From Cellulomonas iranensis NBRC 101100 = JCM 18110 (GTDB lineage: Bacteria; Actinomycetota; Actinomycetes; Actinomycetales; Cellulomonadaceae), in contig NZ_BCRB01000009.1 in assembly GCF_001552375.1 (NCBI RefSeq), forward strand, positions 1 to 64,000: DNA of 64,000 bases, given 5' to 3'. The translations under genes were made by a program, and so were the position numbers. The stretch's first letter is position 1. The number at the start of each line of letters is the position of its first letter. Under the pieces are notes generated by a model that was not told the origin of the DNA, searched no databases, and saw nothing but the letters and a program-made list of their open reading frames with translations. Below, one piece after another: positions 1 through 9,150 of the stretch.

Positions 1-381
1 AGCGCGGCGCCCACCGCCCCGCCGACCTCCGGCGCGCCCGGCGTCGCCGCGCCGCCCGCGGCCGTGCCGGCCGGTGCCTGCACGGCGACCTACGAGCTCC
101 TCAACGCCTGGCCGGGCGGGTTCCAGGGGCAGGTCCGCGTCACGGCGTCCGCGCCCGACCTGCGGGGGTGGACCGTGTCCTGGACGCGGCCGGACGGCGT
201 CGAGATGAGCGACGACACGTGGGGCGCGGCGTTCACCTACAGCGGAGACGTCGTGACGGCCGAGAGCCTGTCCTGGAACGGGACCGTCGCGCAGGGGGAG
301 TCCGTGGTCGTCGGGTTCAACGCCGGCGCGCAGCAGGCGCCCACGACCCTGCCCGGGCTGCGCTGCGCGCGCACCGGCTGA
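1..381 (+). CDS. C-terminal end of a secreted protein with a CBM2 cellulose-binding module (5' partial)
   Basis: The reading frame is open from base 1 and ends in TGA at 379-381, leaving 126 residues. The first 25 or so are a Pro/Ala/Thr/Ser-rich linker. The remainder looks like a family 2 carbohydrate-binding module: it opens with a Cys (AGACTATYELLN), closes with a Cys (LPGLRCARTG) that would form the typical CBM2 disulfide, and has regularly spaced Trp residues (NAWPGGF, GWTVSWT, DTWGAAF, LSWNG) and the VGFNA motif. CBM2 modules usually sit behind a Pro/Thr linker on secreted cellulases, xylanases or LPMOs and bind crystalline cellulose. The catalytic part lies upstream of the window, so the enzyme class cannot be told. 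Confidence 0.85.
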   Translation, partial: SAAPTAPPTSGAPGVAAPPAAVPAGACTATYELLNAWPGGFQGQVRVTASAPDLRGWTVSWTRPDGVEMSDDTWGAAFTYSGDVVTAESLSWNGTVAQGESVVVGFNAGAQQAPTTLPGLRCARTG

Positions 382-435
382 CCGTGCCGTCGGTGGTGCG
401 GTGCCGCGAGGCGCGCCGCACCACCGACGTCGACG

Positions 436-2355
436 TCAGGCGGCGTCGAGGCCCAGTGCGGCCCGCACGTCGTGCGCGACGTGCGCGAGCCGCTCGCGGG
501 CGCTGCCGTGCGCGGCGTCCAGGGTCTCCCGGTCCGCGTCGTGCGGCACCGGCACGATCACCTCGAGGTACGCCTTCACCTTGGGCTCCGTGCCCGACGG
601 CCGCACGACGACGCGCGTGCCGTCGGACGTGAGCAGGCGGATGCCGTCGGTGGGCGGCAGGCCGCCGCGCTCGTCGTCGGTGCCGGCCGCGAGGTCGACG
701 ACCTCGGTCACCGGCGAGCCCGCGAGCGTCGCGGGCGGGGCCTCGCGCAGCGTCGTCATGGTCGCGCCGATCCGGCTCAGGTCGGAGAACCGGGCGCTGA
801 CCTGGCTGGTCGCGTGCAGGCCGTGCGCGCGCGCGAGGTCGTCGAGCGCGTCGACGAGCGTGCGCCCCTCCGCGGTGAGGCGAGCGGCCAGGTCGCACAC
901 CCGCACCGCGGCCGAGATGCCGTCCTTGTCGCGCACGTGCGCCGGGTCGACGCAGTAGCCCAGCGCCTCCTCGTAGCCGAACACCAGGCCCTCGGCGCGC
1001 GAGATCCACTTGAAGCCCGTCAGGGTCGACGCGAACCGCAGCCCGGCGTCGCGCGCGACGGCCGCCAGCAGGCGCGACGACACGATCGAGCAGGCGAGCG
1101 TCGCGTCGTCGGCGGCCCCGCCGTCCCGTGCGCGGGCCGCGGCGTCCGCGCCCAGCAGCGCGCCCACCTCGTCGCCCGTGAGCATGCGCCAGCCGTCGGC
1201 CTGCGGCGTCTCGGGCCCGAGGGACCGGACGTGCGCGCGCCGGTCGCGCACCGCGACCGCGCAGCGGTCCGCGTCGGGGTCGACCGCGACGACCAGGTCG
1301 GCCCGGGTCGCGGCGGCGAGCGCGAGCGCGAGGTCGGTCGCGCCCGGCTCCTCGGGGTTCGGGAACGCGACGGTCGGGAAGTCGGGGTCCGGCTCGGCCT
1401 GCTCCGGCACGAGCGTGACGTCGGGGAAGCCGGCCCGCGCGAGCACGTCGACCGCGACGGCCCCGCCGACGCCGTGCAACGGCGTCAGCACGACCTTCAG
1501 CCGCTCGCGCCCGGCCGGGTCACCGCCGGGCGCGACCGCCGCCGCGTCCGCGACGTACGCGTCGACGACGTCCTCGCCGAGCGTCGTCCAGCCGGACGCC
1601 GCGCGCGGCACCGACGCGACCGACCGGACCCGCGCGATCGCGGCGGCGATCGCCGCGTCCGCGGGCGGCACGATCTGCGCGCCCTGCCCGGCGCCCGTGA
1701 CGACCCGGCCCCCCAGGTACACCTTGTAGCCGTTGTCACGCGGCGGGTTGTGGGACGCGGTCACCATGACCCCCGCGTCGGCGTCGAACCGGCGCACGGC
1801 CGACGCCAGCACGGGCGTCGGCAGGGGCCGCGGCAGCAGCAGCACCTCGATGCCGACGGCCGTCATGACCTCGGCCGTGTCGAGCGCGAACCGGTGCGAG
1901 TTGTGGCGGGCGTCGTACCCGACGACCACGCGCGGCGCGGGCGACGCGCCCTCGAGCTCGCCGACCAGGAAGTCTGCGAGCCCCGCGGCCGCGCGGATCA
2001 CCACGGCGCGGTTCATGCGGTGCGGGCCGCCCGCGAGCTCGCCGCGCAGCCCGGCGGTGCCGAACTGCAGCAGCCCGGAGAACCGGTCCGCGAGCTCGGT
2101 GCGCGCGGCCTCGGCGTCCGCGCGGACCAGGTCGGCGGCGGTCTCGGTGGCCGCGCTGCGCGGGTCCTCGCGCGCGGTGCGCAGCAGGTCCGCGAGCTCG
2201 TCGGCGGTCTGCGGGTCGGGGTCGTCCGCGATCCAGGCCTCGACCTCCTCGACCAGACGCGTCCACGCGTCGTGCTCGTCGGTGCCGGGTCGGTCGTCCG
2301 CGGGTGCCGCCGGCGCGTCGCCGCGCAGCACGTCGTCGTGGTCGGAGCTGCTCAC
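436..2355 (-). CDS. Phospho-sugar mutase (phosphoglucomutase/phosphomannomutase family)
   Basis: This 639-residue protein belongs to the alpha-D-phosphohexomutase superfamily and would interconvert hexose 1- and 6-phosphates in the cytosol. The catalytic phosphoserine loop is VTASHNP, with Ser201. The Mg-binding loop DPDADR lies at about 359-364, and the C-terminal phosphate-binding loop RPSGTEPK is intact. An N-terminal extension of about 90 residues before the first domain is normal for the PmmB-like branch. The start is GTG at 2353-2355. It lies 67 bp downstream of the purine nucleoside phosphorylase gene on the same strand, the order seen in mycobacteria (deoD-pmmB). That context suggests a role in converting (deoxy)ribose phosphates from nucleoside salvage as well as hexose phosphates. 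Exact substrate preference cannot be read from the sequence. Confidence 0.9.
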   Translation of the reverse strand: MSSSDHDDVLRGDAPAAPADDRPGTDEHDAWTRLVEEVEAWIADDPDPQTADELADLLRTAREDPRSAATETAADLVRADAEAARTELADRFSGLLQFGTAGLRGELAGGPHRMNRAVVIRAAAGLADFLVGELEGASPAPRVVVGYDARHNSHRFALDTAEVMTAVGIEVLLLPRPLPTPVLASAVRRFDADAGVMVTASHNPPRDNGYKVYLGGRVVTGAGQGAQIVPPADAAIAAAIARVRSVASVPRAASGWTTLGEDVVDAYVADAAAVAPGGDPAGRERLKVVLTPLHGVGGAVAVDVLARAGFPDVTLVPEQAEPDPDFPTVAFPNPEEPGATDLALALAAATRADLVVAVDPDADRCAVAVRDRRAHVRSLGPETPQADGWRMLTGDEVGALLGADAAARARDGGAADDATLACSIVSSRLLAAVARDAGLRFASTLTGFKWISRAEGLVFGYEEALGYCVDPAHVRDKDGISAAVRVCDLAARLTAEGRTLVDALDDLARAHGLHATSQVSARFSDLSRIGATMTTLREAPPATLAGSPVTEVVDLAAGTDDERGGLPPTDGIRLLTSDGTRVVVRPSGTEPKVKAYLEVIVPVPHDADRETLDAAHGSARERLAHVAHDVRAALGLDAA

Positions 2356-2422
2356 CCCTCCAACCTACTGGCCGGTACCGCTGCGTCGCGCCGGACGGCG
2401 ACGTCCGGCGCGACGCGTCGCG

Positions 2423-3298
2423 TCACACGCGCCGCACGACCTCCGCGAGGAGCGCGCTGATGCGCGGCCCGGCCGCGCGGCCGGCCTCGAGCACCTCGGC
2501 GTGGTCGAGCGGCTCGGGGCTGATGCCCGCGCCGAGGTTCGTGACGAGCGAGATGCCGAGCACCTCCAGGCCCGCGTGACGCGCGGCGATCGCCTCGAGC
2601 GTCGTCGACATGCCGACGAGGTCGCCGCCGATGCGGCCCGCCATCGCGACCTCCGCGGGCGTCTCGTAGTGCGGCCCGGGGAACTGCACGTACACGCCCT
2701 CGTCGAGGCTCGCGTCGACCTCGCGCGCGACCGCGCGCAGACGCGGCGAGTACAGGTCGGTGAGGTCGACGAACGTCGCGCCCTCGAGCGGCGACGTCGC
2801 CGTGAGGTTGATGTGGTCGCGGATCAGGACGGGCGTGCCCGGCCCCCACGCGAGGTTGAGCCCGCCGCAGCCGTTGGTGAGGACGATCGTCGAGGCACCC
2901 GTCGCGGCCGCCGTGCGCACGCCGTGCACGACGCGCCGCACGCCGCGGCCCTCGTACAGGTGCGTGCGCGAGCCCAGCACGAGCGCGAACCGGTCGGGGC
3001 GACCGTCGGCCCCCGCGATGCGGATCGAGCGCAGCGTGCCCACGTGCCCCTGCACGGCCGGGCGCGAGAAGCCCGGGACCTCGTGGCTCGGCAGCTCGGC
3101 GACCGTCTCGCCCAGCAGGTCGGCCGCGCCGCCCCAGCCGGAGCCGAGCACGAGCGCGACGTCGTGGCGCTCGACGCCCGTGCGGGCGGCGATCACCTCC
3201 GCCGCGCGGCGGGCGACCTCGAACGGGTCGGTCGTGGGGTCGTCGAGGTCGGGGACAGCGCCGCCGGTGAGGTCGTGCGCGGGGGAGACGTCGGTCAT
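2423..3298 (-). CDS. punA: Purine-nucleoside phosphorylase, trimeric type
   Basis: The enzyme cleaves purine (deoxy)nucleosides with phosphate to the free base and (deoxy)ribose 1-phosphate. At 291 residues it matches the trimeric class found in actinobacteria. Visible signatures are the phosphate loop LGSGWGG, the H-Y-E-G-R segment ([15 protein letters not shown]) and the base-binding stretch [13 protein letters not shown]. The purine-site region YETPAEVAM follows. The ATG start at 3298 gives a normal length. The gene precedes the phosphosugar mutase in the same orientation, suggesting a small nucleoside-salvage operon. It is divergent from the lpdA-like gene, with only about 50 bp between the two starts. 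Confidence 0.92.
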   Translation of the reverse strand: MTDVSPAHDLTGGAVPDLDDPTTDPFEVARRAAEVIAARTGVERHDVALVLGSGWGGAADLLGETVAELPSHEVPGFSRPAVQGHVGTLRSIRIAGADGRPDRFALVLGSRTHLYEGRGVRRVVHGVRTAAATGASTIVLTNGCGGLNLAWGPGTPVLIRDHINLTATSPLEGATFVDLTDLYSPRLRAVAREVDASLDEGVYVQFPGPHYETPAEVAMAGRIGGDLVGMSTTLEAIAARHAGLEVLGISLVTNLGAGISPEPLDHAEVLEAGRAAGPRISALLAEVVRRV

Positions 3299-3351
3299 GG
3301 GCCCAGGCTAGTCGCGGGGCCCGGCGGCGGTCCGTCGGGCAGGATGGGACG

Positions 3352-4857
3352 GTGACCAGCCACGCGCCCGCCGCCGCCCCCGACGAGCCGACCGCTCCCG
3401 CCACGACCGCCGCGTCGACCGTGCGTCCCGCCCCCGACGCGCCGTCCGCGGGCCGGGTCGTGGTCGTCGGCGGCGGGCCCGGCGGGTACGAGGCCGCACT
3501 GGTCGCGCGGCGCCTCGGGGCGCACGTCACGGTCGTCGAGCGCGCCGGCCTCGGCGGGTCCGCCGTGCTGACCGACGTCGTCCCGTCGAAGACCCTCATC
3601 GCGACGGCCGAGTGGATGACCATCGCCGACCGCGCACCCGAGCTGGGCATCCGCACCGACGCGGTCGGGGCCGACTCGCCCGCCGACCTGCTGCGGCACC
3701 GCATCGACCTCGGCGCCGTCAACGCGCGCGTGCGGACGCTCGCGGCCGCGCAGTCCGACGACATCCGCGCGCGCCTCGCGCGCGAGGGCGTCGACATCGT
3801 CGCGGGCACCGGCCGGCTGCTCGACCCCGAGCACGTCGCGGTGACCGAGGGCGACGGCCGCGAGCGCGTGCTCGACGCCGACGTCGTGCTCGTCGCGACG
3901 GGCGCGACGCCGCGCGTGCTGCCCGACGCGCGGCCCGACGGCGAGCGCATCCTCACCTGGACGCAGCTCTACGACCTCACCGAGCTGCCCGAGCGGCTCG
4001 TCGTCGTGGGGTCCGGCGTCACGGGCGCCGAGTTCGCGGGCGCGTACACGTCGCTCGGTGCGGACGTCGTGCTCGTGTCGAGCCGCGACCGCGTGCTGCC
4101 CGGCGAGGACGCCGACGCGGCCGAGCTGATCGAGCGGGTGTTCCGGCAGCGCGGCATGACGGTGATGTCGCGCTCGCGGGCGTCGTCGGCGCGGCGCACG
4201 GCCGACGGCGTGGTCGTGACGCTCGAGGACGGGCGCACGGTCGAGGGCTCGCACGTGCTGTTCGCGGTCGGGTCGGTGCCGACCACGCGCGGGATCGGCC
4301 TCGAGGAGGCAGGCGTGCGGCTCACGCCGTCGGGGCACGTCGAGGTCGACAAGGTCTCGCGCACCAACGTGCGGGGCGTGTACGCCGCGGGGGACTGCAC
4401 GGGCGTGCTGCCGCTCGCGTCGGTCGCCGCGACGCAGGGCCGCATCGCGATGTCGCACGCGCTCGGCGACGCCGTGCGGCCGCTGCAGCTGCGCGGCATC
4501 TCCGCCAACATCTTCACGGCGCCCGAGATCGCGACCGTCGGGGTCCCCGAGTCGGTGCTCAAGGAGCGCGGCACGCACTACCGCACGAGCATGCTGCCGC
4601 TGTCGCGCAACCCGCGCGCCAAGATGCTCGGCGTCCGCGACGGGTTCATCAAGCTGTTCGCGCACGCGGGCACGGGCACCGTGCTGGGCGGCGTCGTGGT
4701 CGGGCCGCGTGCGAGCGAGTCCGTGTTCCCGCTGACGCTCGCCGTCACGCACCGGCTCACGGCCGACCAGGTGGCCGACGCGTCGACCGTGTACCCGTCG
4801 ATGTCGGGGACGATCGGCGAGGTCGCGCGCATGCTGCACCAGCGCACCGAGGACTGA
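3352..4857 (+). CDS. lpdA: LpdA-like NAD(P)H quinone dehydrogenase of the flavoprotein disulfide reductase family
   Basis: The protein has 501 residues, with an N-terminal FAD-binding motif (VVVGGGPGGYEAA, about 37-49), a second NAD-binding fold (VVVGSGVTGAEFAGAY), the YAAGDCTG FAD segment and a C-terminal dimerisation domain. In true lipoamide dehydrogenases the helix after the FAD motif carries Cys-x4-Cys. Here the corresponding positions 71 and 76 are Ala and Val (GGSAVLTDVVPSK), so a disulfide redox centre is missing. That substitution is a hallmark of Mycobacterium LpdA (Rv3303c), which reduces quinones rather than lipoamide, and the neighbouring genes also match that locus. The first 30 residues are an Ala/Pro-rich extension. 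GTG at 3352 is the first start in frame; a later start near residue 33 is possible. Confidence 0.87.
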   Translation: MTSHAPAAAPDEPTAPATTAASTVRPAPDAPSAGRVVVVGGGPGGYEAALVARRLGAHVTVVERAGLGGSAVLTDVVPSKTLIATAEWMTIADRAPELGIRTDAVGADSPADLLRHRIDLGAVNARVRTLAAAQSDDIRARLAREGVDIVAGTGRLLDPEHVAVTEGDGRERVLDADVVLVATGATPRVLPDARPDGERILTWTQLYDLTELPERLVVVGSGVTGAEFAGAYTSLGADVVLVSSRDRVLPGEDADAAELIERVFRQRGMTVMSRSRASSARRTADGVVVTLEDGRTVEGSHVLFAVGSVPTTRGIGLEEAGVRLTPSGHVEVDKVSRTNVRGVYAAGDCTGVLPLASVAATQGRIAMSHALGDAVRPLQLRGISANIFTAPEIATVGVPESVLKERGTHYRTSMLPLSRNPRAKMLGVRDGFIKLFAHAGTGTVLGGVVVGPRASESVFPLTLAVTHRLTADQVADASTVYPSMSGTIGEVARMLHQRTED

Positions 4858-4904
4858 GCGCCGAGCGTCCGCGCGCCGGCCGGGCGTCCCGCGGCGGCAC
4901 CGGG

Positions 4905-6311
4905 TCAGCCCAGCAGCGTGTCGCCCCAGAACGCGCCGTCCGCCATCATGACGGCCCCGCCGTCGGCGCCGGTCGGCAGCGACGCGACGCCCGGCGGCAC
5001 CGCGTACAGCCCGGACCCGGTGTGCTGCAGGTACTCCTGCAGCCGGTCCTCGCGCGACATGCGCGCCTGCATCGGCACGTACTGCGTGCGCGGGTCGCGC
5101 ACGAACGCGAGGAAGAACAGTCCCGCGTCGAGGCGGCCGAGCGCGTCGTTGCCGTCGGTGAAGTTGTAGCCGCGGCGCAGCATGCGCGCGCCGCCGTTGC
5201 GGGTCGGGTGCGCGAGCGCGACGTGCGAGTCCACGGGGATGAGCGGCCGACCGCCGCGGCCCTCGCGTGCGAAGTCGGGCTCGGAGTGCTCCGCGCCGCC
5301 CGACAGCGGCGCACCCTCGGCCTTGGTGCGGCCGACGACGGCCTCCTGCTCGCGCAGCGAGGACCGGTCCCAGGTCTCGATGGTCATGCGGATGCGCCGC
5401 GCGACGAGGTAGCTGCCGCCCGCGAGCCAGTCCGCCGCCGCGTCGTCGCCCGGCTGGACCCACACGTGCTCGTCGAGCGCGGCGGTCTCCTCGGCCATGA
5501 CGTTCGCGGTGCCGTCCTTGAAGCCGAACAGGTTGCGCGGCGTGCGCTGCGCGGTGCTGGTCGACGACGTGCGGCCGTACCCGAGCTGCGCCCACCGCAG
5601 CGTCGCGGTGCCGAACGCCGCGCGCGACAGGTTGCGGATCGCGTGCACCGCGACCTGCGGGTCGTCGGCGCAGGCCTGCACCACGAGGTCGCCGTCGCAC
5701 CGCGCGGGGTCGAGCGCGTCGCCCGCGAACTGCGGCAGCGCGACGAGCGCGGCGGGCAGCCGGTCGGCGAGGCCGAACCGGTCGACGCCCGGCGTGCCGT
5801 CGGGGCCCGGTGTCCCGACGAACAGCGACCGGCCGAACCCGACCGTGACCGTCAGGCCCGCGGGCGGCAGGTCGAGCGCCTCACCCGTGTCGTCCGGCGG
5901 TGCGTCGTACGGGCCCGACGTAGGGCCGAGCGGGCCGGCGGGCAGACCCTGCGTGAGCCGCGCCGCCATGACGGTCCAGCGCCGCAGCAGGTCGACGAGC
6001 TCGCCGCGGTCGGTCGTCGTGAGGTCGAACGCCGCGGCGTACAGGCGGTCCTGCGCGGGCGTCACGACGCCGGCCTGGTGACGGCCGGTGAACGCGTACG
6101 TGCGTGCCGCGGCGGTCGGCGCGGCGGCGGGCGCGGGTGCCGGTGCGGTCGCGCGGCCCGCGCCGAGCCCCGCGAGGCCCGCACCGACCGCGACCGCACC
6201 GCCCCAGCCCAGCAGCGCGCGGCGGCTCACGCCGCGCGGGGACGGCCCCGGGGCCGGTGCCGTCCCCGCCGGCGCGTCCGGGTCGGGTGCGGGTGCGGTC
6301 GCGTCGGTCAC
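4905..6311 (-). CDS. efeB: EfeB: Tat-exported heme-dependent Dyp-type peroxidase / deferrochelatase
   Basis: The 468-residue protein begins with a twin-arginine signal (SRRALLGWGG followed by an Ala/Gly-rich hydrophobic stretch), so it should be exported folded with heme. It has the Dyp-peroxidase GxxDG motif (FGFKDGTANV) and the RRGYNFTDG segment near the heme. EfeB proteins oxidise ferrous iron or release iron from heme to feed the EfeUO importer. The gene is the last of the three-gene efeUOB operon, 4 bp after efeO, under the DtxR/IdeR-type box at 8576-8594. The GTG start at 6311 fits the efeO stop. Confidence 0.93.
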   Translation of the reverse strand: MTDATAPAPDPDAPAGTAPAPGPSPRGVSRRALLGWGGAVAVGAGLAGLGAGRATAPAPAPAAAPTAAARTYAFTGRHQAGVVTPAQDRLYAAAFDLTTTDRGELVDLLRRWTVMAARLTQGLPAGPLGPTSGPYDAPPDDTGEALDLPPAGLTVTVGFGRSLFVGTPGPDGTPGVDRFGLADRLPAALVALPQFAGDALDPARCDGDLVVQACADDPQVAVHAIRNLSRAAFGTATLRWAQLGYGRTSSTSTAQRTPRNLFGFKDGTANVMAEETAALDEHVWVQPGDDAAADWLAGGSYLVARRIRMTIETWDRSSLREQEAVVGRTKAEGAPLSGGAEHSEPDFAREGRGGRPLIPVDSHVALAHPTRNGGARMLRRGYNFTDGNDALGRLDAGLFFLAFVRDPRTQYVPMQARMSREDRLQEYLQHTGSGLYAVPPGVASLPTGADGGAVMMADGAFWGDTLLG

Positions 6312-6315
6312 GGGG

Positions 6316-7572
6316 TCACGCGCTCGTCACGGTGGTGGTCAGACGCGACAGCGGCTCCGACAGCGCGTCGACCGCGGCCGCGAGCTCGCGGACCTGCGGC
6401 TCGGTGAGCGTGTCGTAGCCGACGAAGCCGGCGTCGACCGAGCCGTGCTGCGCGAGCAGCTGCTCGAGGGCGGCGAACCGCTCGTCGAGCTGCGTCGCGA
6501 GGTCGGGGTCCTGCTCGCGCACGACGTCCTGCACGACCTCGTAGGCGACGCGCGCGCCGTCGACGTTGGCCGCGAAGTCCCACAGGTCGGTGTGGGACCA
6601 GATCTCCTCCTCGCCCGTGACCTTGCCGGTCGCGACCTCGTCGAGCAGCTCCTTCGCGCCGTTGGTGATCTGGAACGCCTCGAACGTGAACGACGGGTCG
6701 GTCACGGCGTCGACGAGCTTCTGCGTGTTCGCGACGAGGTCCTGGGCGGCGGCCACGCGCTCCTCGGGCGTCAGGGGCACGTACGCGGCGCCGCCGTTCG
6801 CCTCGGGCGTCGGCTGCCACAGGTCCTTCTCGATCAGGTGCCAGCCGCTCCACGTGTCGCCGTCCACGAGGTCGGCCTCGCGCAGGTCGAGCAGCGGGTC
6901 GAGGTCGCCGAACGACTCGGCGACGGGCTCGACGCGCTCCCAGTGCACGCGCGTCGGCGCGTAGAGCTCGCGCGCGCGGGCGTCGTCGCCGGCCGCGTAC
7001 GCGTCGGCGAGCTCCTGCGTGCCGGCGACGAGCGTGCCGACCTGGTCCTTGACGTACGCGACGTAGGACGCCTCGGCGGCCGCGAGCTGCTCGGCGACGT
7101 CGCCCGTGGGCCCCGTGCCGGCGCCCGAGTCGGTCACCGTGAACGCCGCGCGGATGCCCTCGCCGACCATGCCGGGCTTGCAGGCGGTGAAGTAGTCGCC
7201 CGGGCGGGCCTGGATCACGAGGTCGCGCGAGATGCCGGGGCCGATGTTCTCGACCTCGGAGACCACCCGCAGCCCGTCCTCGCCCAGGAGGTAGAACTCG
7301 GTGACGTCGTCCCCCGTGTTGGTGACCCGGAACGTGAGCGTGCCGGACGGCGCCGACGTGGTGGAGACGTCGCACGCGTCGGCGCTGGACGACACCGTGA
7401 TGGGGCCGCCGTCCCCGGCCGCGCCGGTCGCCGCGCCGGTGGGCGTGTTGGCGACGCACGCGGCCAGCAGCGGCAGCGCGAGGGCGGCCGTGAGGCCGCC
7501 GCGCAGGTGGGACGCGCGGACGGTGGTCCGCGGGGCGGGGCGCAGGGGTGCGGGGCGCGGGGTCGGGGACAC
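6316..7572 (-). CDS. efeO: EfeO: iron-uptake lipoprotein with cupredoxin and imelysin (M75) domains
   Basis: This 418-residue extracytoplasmic protein has a lipoprotein signal with lipobox LLAAC (Cys39), then a cupredoxin-like domain (about 50-160) and an imelysin/peptidase M75 domain (about 170-415). The M75 part carries the ExWxH-type element (THWERVEPVAESFGD on reading: HWERVEP) and the GWHLIEKDLW segment expected to bind iron. EfeO captures ferric or ferrous iron at the cell surface and passes it to the EfeU permease. It sits between efeU (93 bp gap) and efeB (4 bp gap). GTG at 7572 gives a complete signal peptide. Confidence 0.93.
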   Translation of the reverse strand: MSPTPRPAPLRPAPRTTVRASHLRGGLTAALALPLLAACVANTPTGAATGAAGDGGPITVSSSADACDVSTTSAPSGTLTFRVTNTGDDVTEFYLLGEDGLRVVSEVENIGPGISRDLVIQARPGDYFTACKPGMVGEGIRAAFTVTDSGAGTGPTGDVAEQLAAAEASYVAYVKDQVGTLVAGTQELADAYAAGDDARARELYAPTRVHWERVEPVAESFGDLDPLLDLREADLVDGDTWSGWHLIEKDLWQPTPEANGGAAYVPLTPEERVAAAQDLVANTQKLVDAVTDPSFTFEAFQITNGAKELLDEVATGKVTGEEEIWSHTDLWDFAANVDGARVAYEVVQDVVREQDPDLATQLDERFAALEQLLAQHGSVDAGFVGYDTLTEPQVRELAAAVDALSEPLSRLTTTVTSA

Positions 7573-7665
7573 GGGACTCCTCGGGAGCGGGCGCGGGTGC
7601 GCGGGCGTCGGTGCGGTTGGGCACGCGGTGTCGCGCGCCGGGGTGGGACGGCGGTGGGGCGCGGC

Positions 7666-8523
7666 TCACGCGGGAGGAGCGCCGGCCGCGACGGGCGTCG
7701 GGGTCGCACGGCGCGGCGCGCCGCCGCGCACGGTGCGCAGGAAGACGGCGCCGGTCGGGACGACGTAGCAGGTCCACGCGATCGCCTGCAGCCACGTCGT
7801 GGCGGGCGAGAAGTTGAGGACGCCCTTGAGCAGCGCGCCGTACCAGCTGGACGGCGGCACGGCGGCGGAGACGTCGAACGCGAGGTCGTGCAGCCCGGGC
7901 AGGAGGCCGGCCTCCTGCAGGTCGTGCACGCCGTAGGCGAGCACGCCGCCCGCGACCACGACGAGGAAGGCGCCGGTCCACGCGAAGAAGCGCCGCAGGT
8001 CGAGGCGGACGGCGCCGCGGTAGAGGGCCCAGCCGAGCGCGATCGCGACGACGAGGCCGAGCAGGGCCCCGAGCAGCGGTGCGGCGCTCGTGCTGCCGGC
8101 GGCGCGTGCCCCGGCCCACAGGAAGAGCGCGGTCTCGAGGCCCTCGCGACCGACCGCGAGCAGCGCGACGACGGCGACCGCGCGGCGCCCGGACGCGACC
8201 GCGCCGTCGAGCTTGTGCTCGAGGTCGCCGCGCAGCGTGCGCGCGGTCCGCGCCATCCAGAAGATCATCCACGTGAGCAGGCCCACGGCGACGATGGACA
8301 GCGAGCCGCCGATGGCCTCCTGCGCCTCGAACGTCAGCCCCTGCGGACCGAACGTGAGGAGCGCGCCGAACGCCAGGGACGCGAGCGCGGCGACGCCGAC
8401 GCCCGCCCAGACGGCGGGCAGCTGGTCGCGGCGTCCGGTGCGCACGAGGTACGCGACGAGGATGCTGACGACGAGGGCGGCCTCGAGGCCCTCGCGCAGG
8501 CCGATGAGGAAGTTCGCGAGCAC
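7666..8523 (-). CDS. efeU: EfeU: FTR1-family iron permease
   Basis: The 285-residue integral membrane protein has about seven hydrophobic helices. It carries the two REGLE iron-binding motifs that define the FTR1/EfeU family: LREGLEAAL near residue 10 and GREGLETALFLW at about 125. It is the permease of the ferrous-iron importer and works with EfeO and EfeB encoded downstream. The GTG start at 8523 places the first REGLE motif in the first helix, as in homologues. A DtxR/IdeR-like palindrome lies 53 bp upstream of the start, so expression should rise under iron limitation. Confidence 0.94.
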   Translation of the reverse strand: MLANFLIGLREGLEAALVVSILVAYLVRTGRRDQLPAVWAGVGVAALASLAFGALLTFGPQGLTFEAQEAIGGSLSIVAVGLLTWMIFWMARTARTLRGDLEHKLDGAVASGRRAVAVVALLAVGREGLETALFLWAGARAAGSTSAAPLLGALLGLVVAIALGWALYRGAVRLDLRRFFAWTGAFLVVVAGGVLAYGVHDLQEAGLLPGLHDLAFDVSAAVPPSSWYGALLKGVLNFSPATTWLQAIAWTCYVVPTGAVFLRTVRGGAPRRATPTPVAAGAPPA

Positions 8524-8575
8524 GGGCGTCCCTGGTGGTGCGGGGGACGGCGGGCGGGGGACCCCGGACGCCGGG

Positions 8576-8594
8576 TGAGGTAAGGCTCACCTCA
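8576..8594 (-). promoter_or_regulatory. DtxR/IdeR-type iron box upstream of efeUOB
   Basis: A 19-bp near-perfect palindrome has arms TGAGGT and ACCTCA around AAGGCTC. It agrees at 15 of 19 positions with the DtxR/IdeR consensus TTAGGTTAGGCTAACCTAA. It lies 53 bp before the efeU start, where binding of the iron-loaded repressor would block the promoter. Binding itself is inferred. Confidence 0.85.
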
Positions 8595-8654
8595 TCGGTC
8601 GGGAGCGTACTCCTGCTCCGCGCGTGCGCACACCCCCGGACCACGTGGCGCGGC

Positions 8655-9143
8655 TCACGCCGCCAGGCGCTCCAGCAGCGTGGGCCACGCGTCGGCGAAC
8701 GCGGGCAGCAGCGGGCGGTCGGGCACCTCGGCGAGGGGCACCCACGCGACCGCGAGGCTCTCGGCGTCCGTCACCGCGGGCTCGAACGGCGTCAGCGCCT
8801 CCGCGAGCACGGTCGTGTACGACCAGTCGGGGTGCGTCAGCACGTGCTCGCCGCGCACCGCGACCGTCGCGGGGTCGACCCCGGCCTCCTCGTGCGCCTC
8901 GCGCAGCGCGGCGTCGACGGCCGTCTCCTGCGGCTCGCGCGCACCGCCGGGCAGCCCCCAGGTGCCGCCCTGGTCGCTCCACGGCGCACGGTGCTGCAGC
9001 ACGACGTCGGTCGCCGCACCGGTCGCGTCGCGCCGCACGAGCAGCAGCCCGGCCGCGCCGTGCAGGCCCCAGTGGCGCCGCCCGCACGCGCACTCGACCC
9101 AGCCGTCGCCCGGACGGCGGTGGGTCGGGCGCGGCACGCTCAC
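8655..9143 (-). CDS. Nudix hydrolase
   Basis: The 162-residue protein carries a complete Nudix box (Gx5Ex7REUxEExGU), seen as GLPGGAREPQET followed by REAHEEAGV. It would hydrolyse a nucleoside diphosphate linked to another moiety, with Mg ions held by the REAHEE glutamates. A short Cys-rich stretch (ECACGRRHWG) precedes the Nudix fold and is common in actinobacterial relatives. It starts 7 bp after the carboxylase alpha-chain stop on the same strand, so the two are probably co-transcribed. The substrate is unknown. Confidence 0.88.
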   Translation of the reverse strand: MSVPRPTHRRPGDGWVECACGRRHWGLHGAAGLLLVRRDATGAATDVVLQHRAPWSDQGGTWGLPGGAREPQETAVDAALREAHEEAGVDPATVAVRGEHVLTHPDWSYTTVLAEALTPFEPAVTDAESLAVAWVPLAEVPDRPLLPAFADAWPTLLERLAA

Positions 9144-9150
9144 GCGGACG

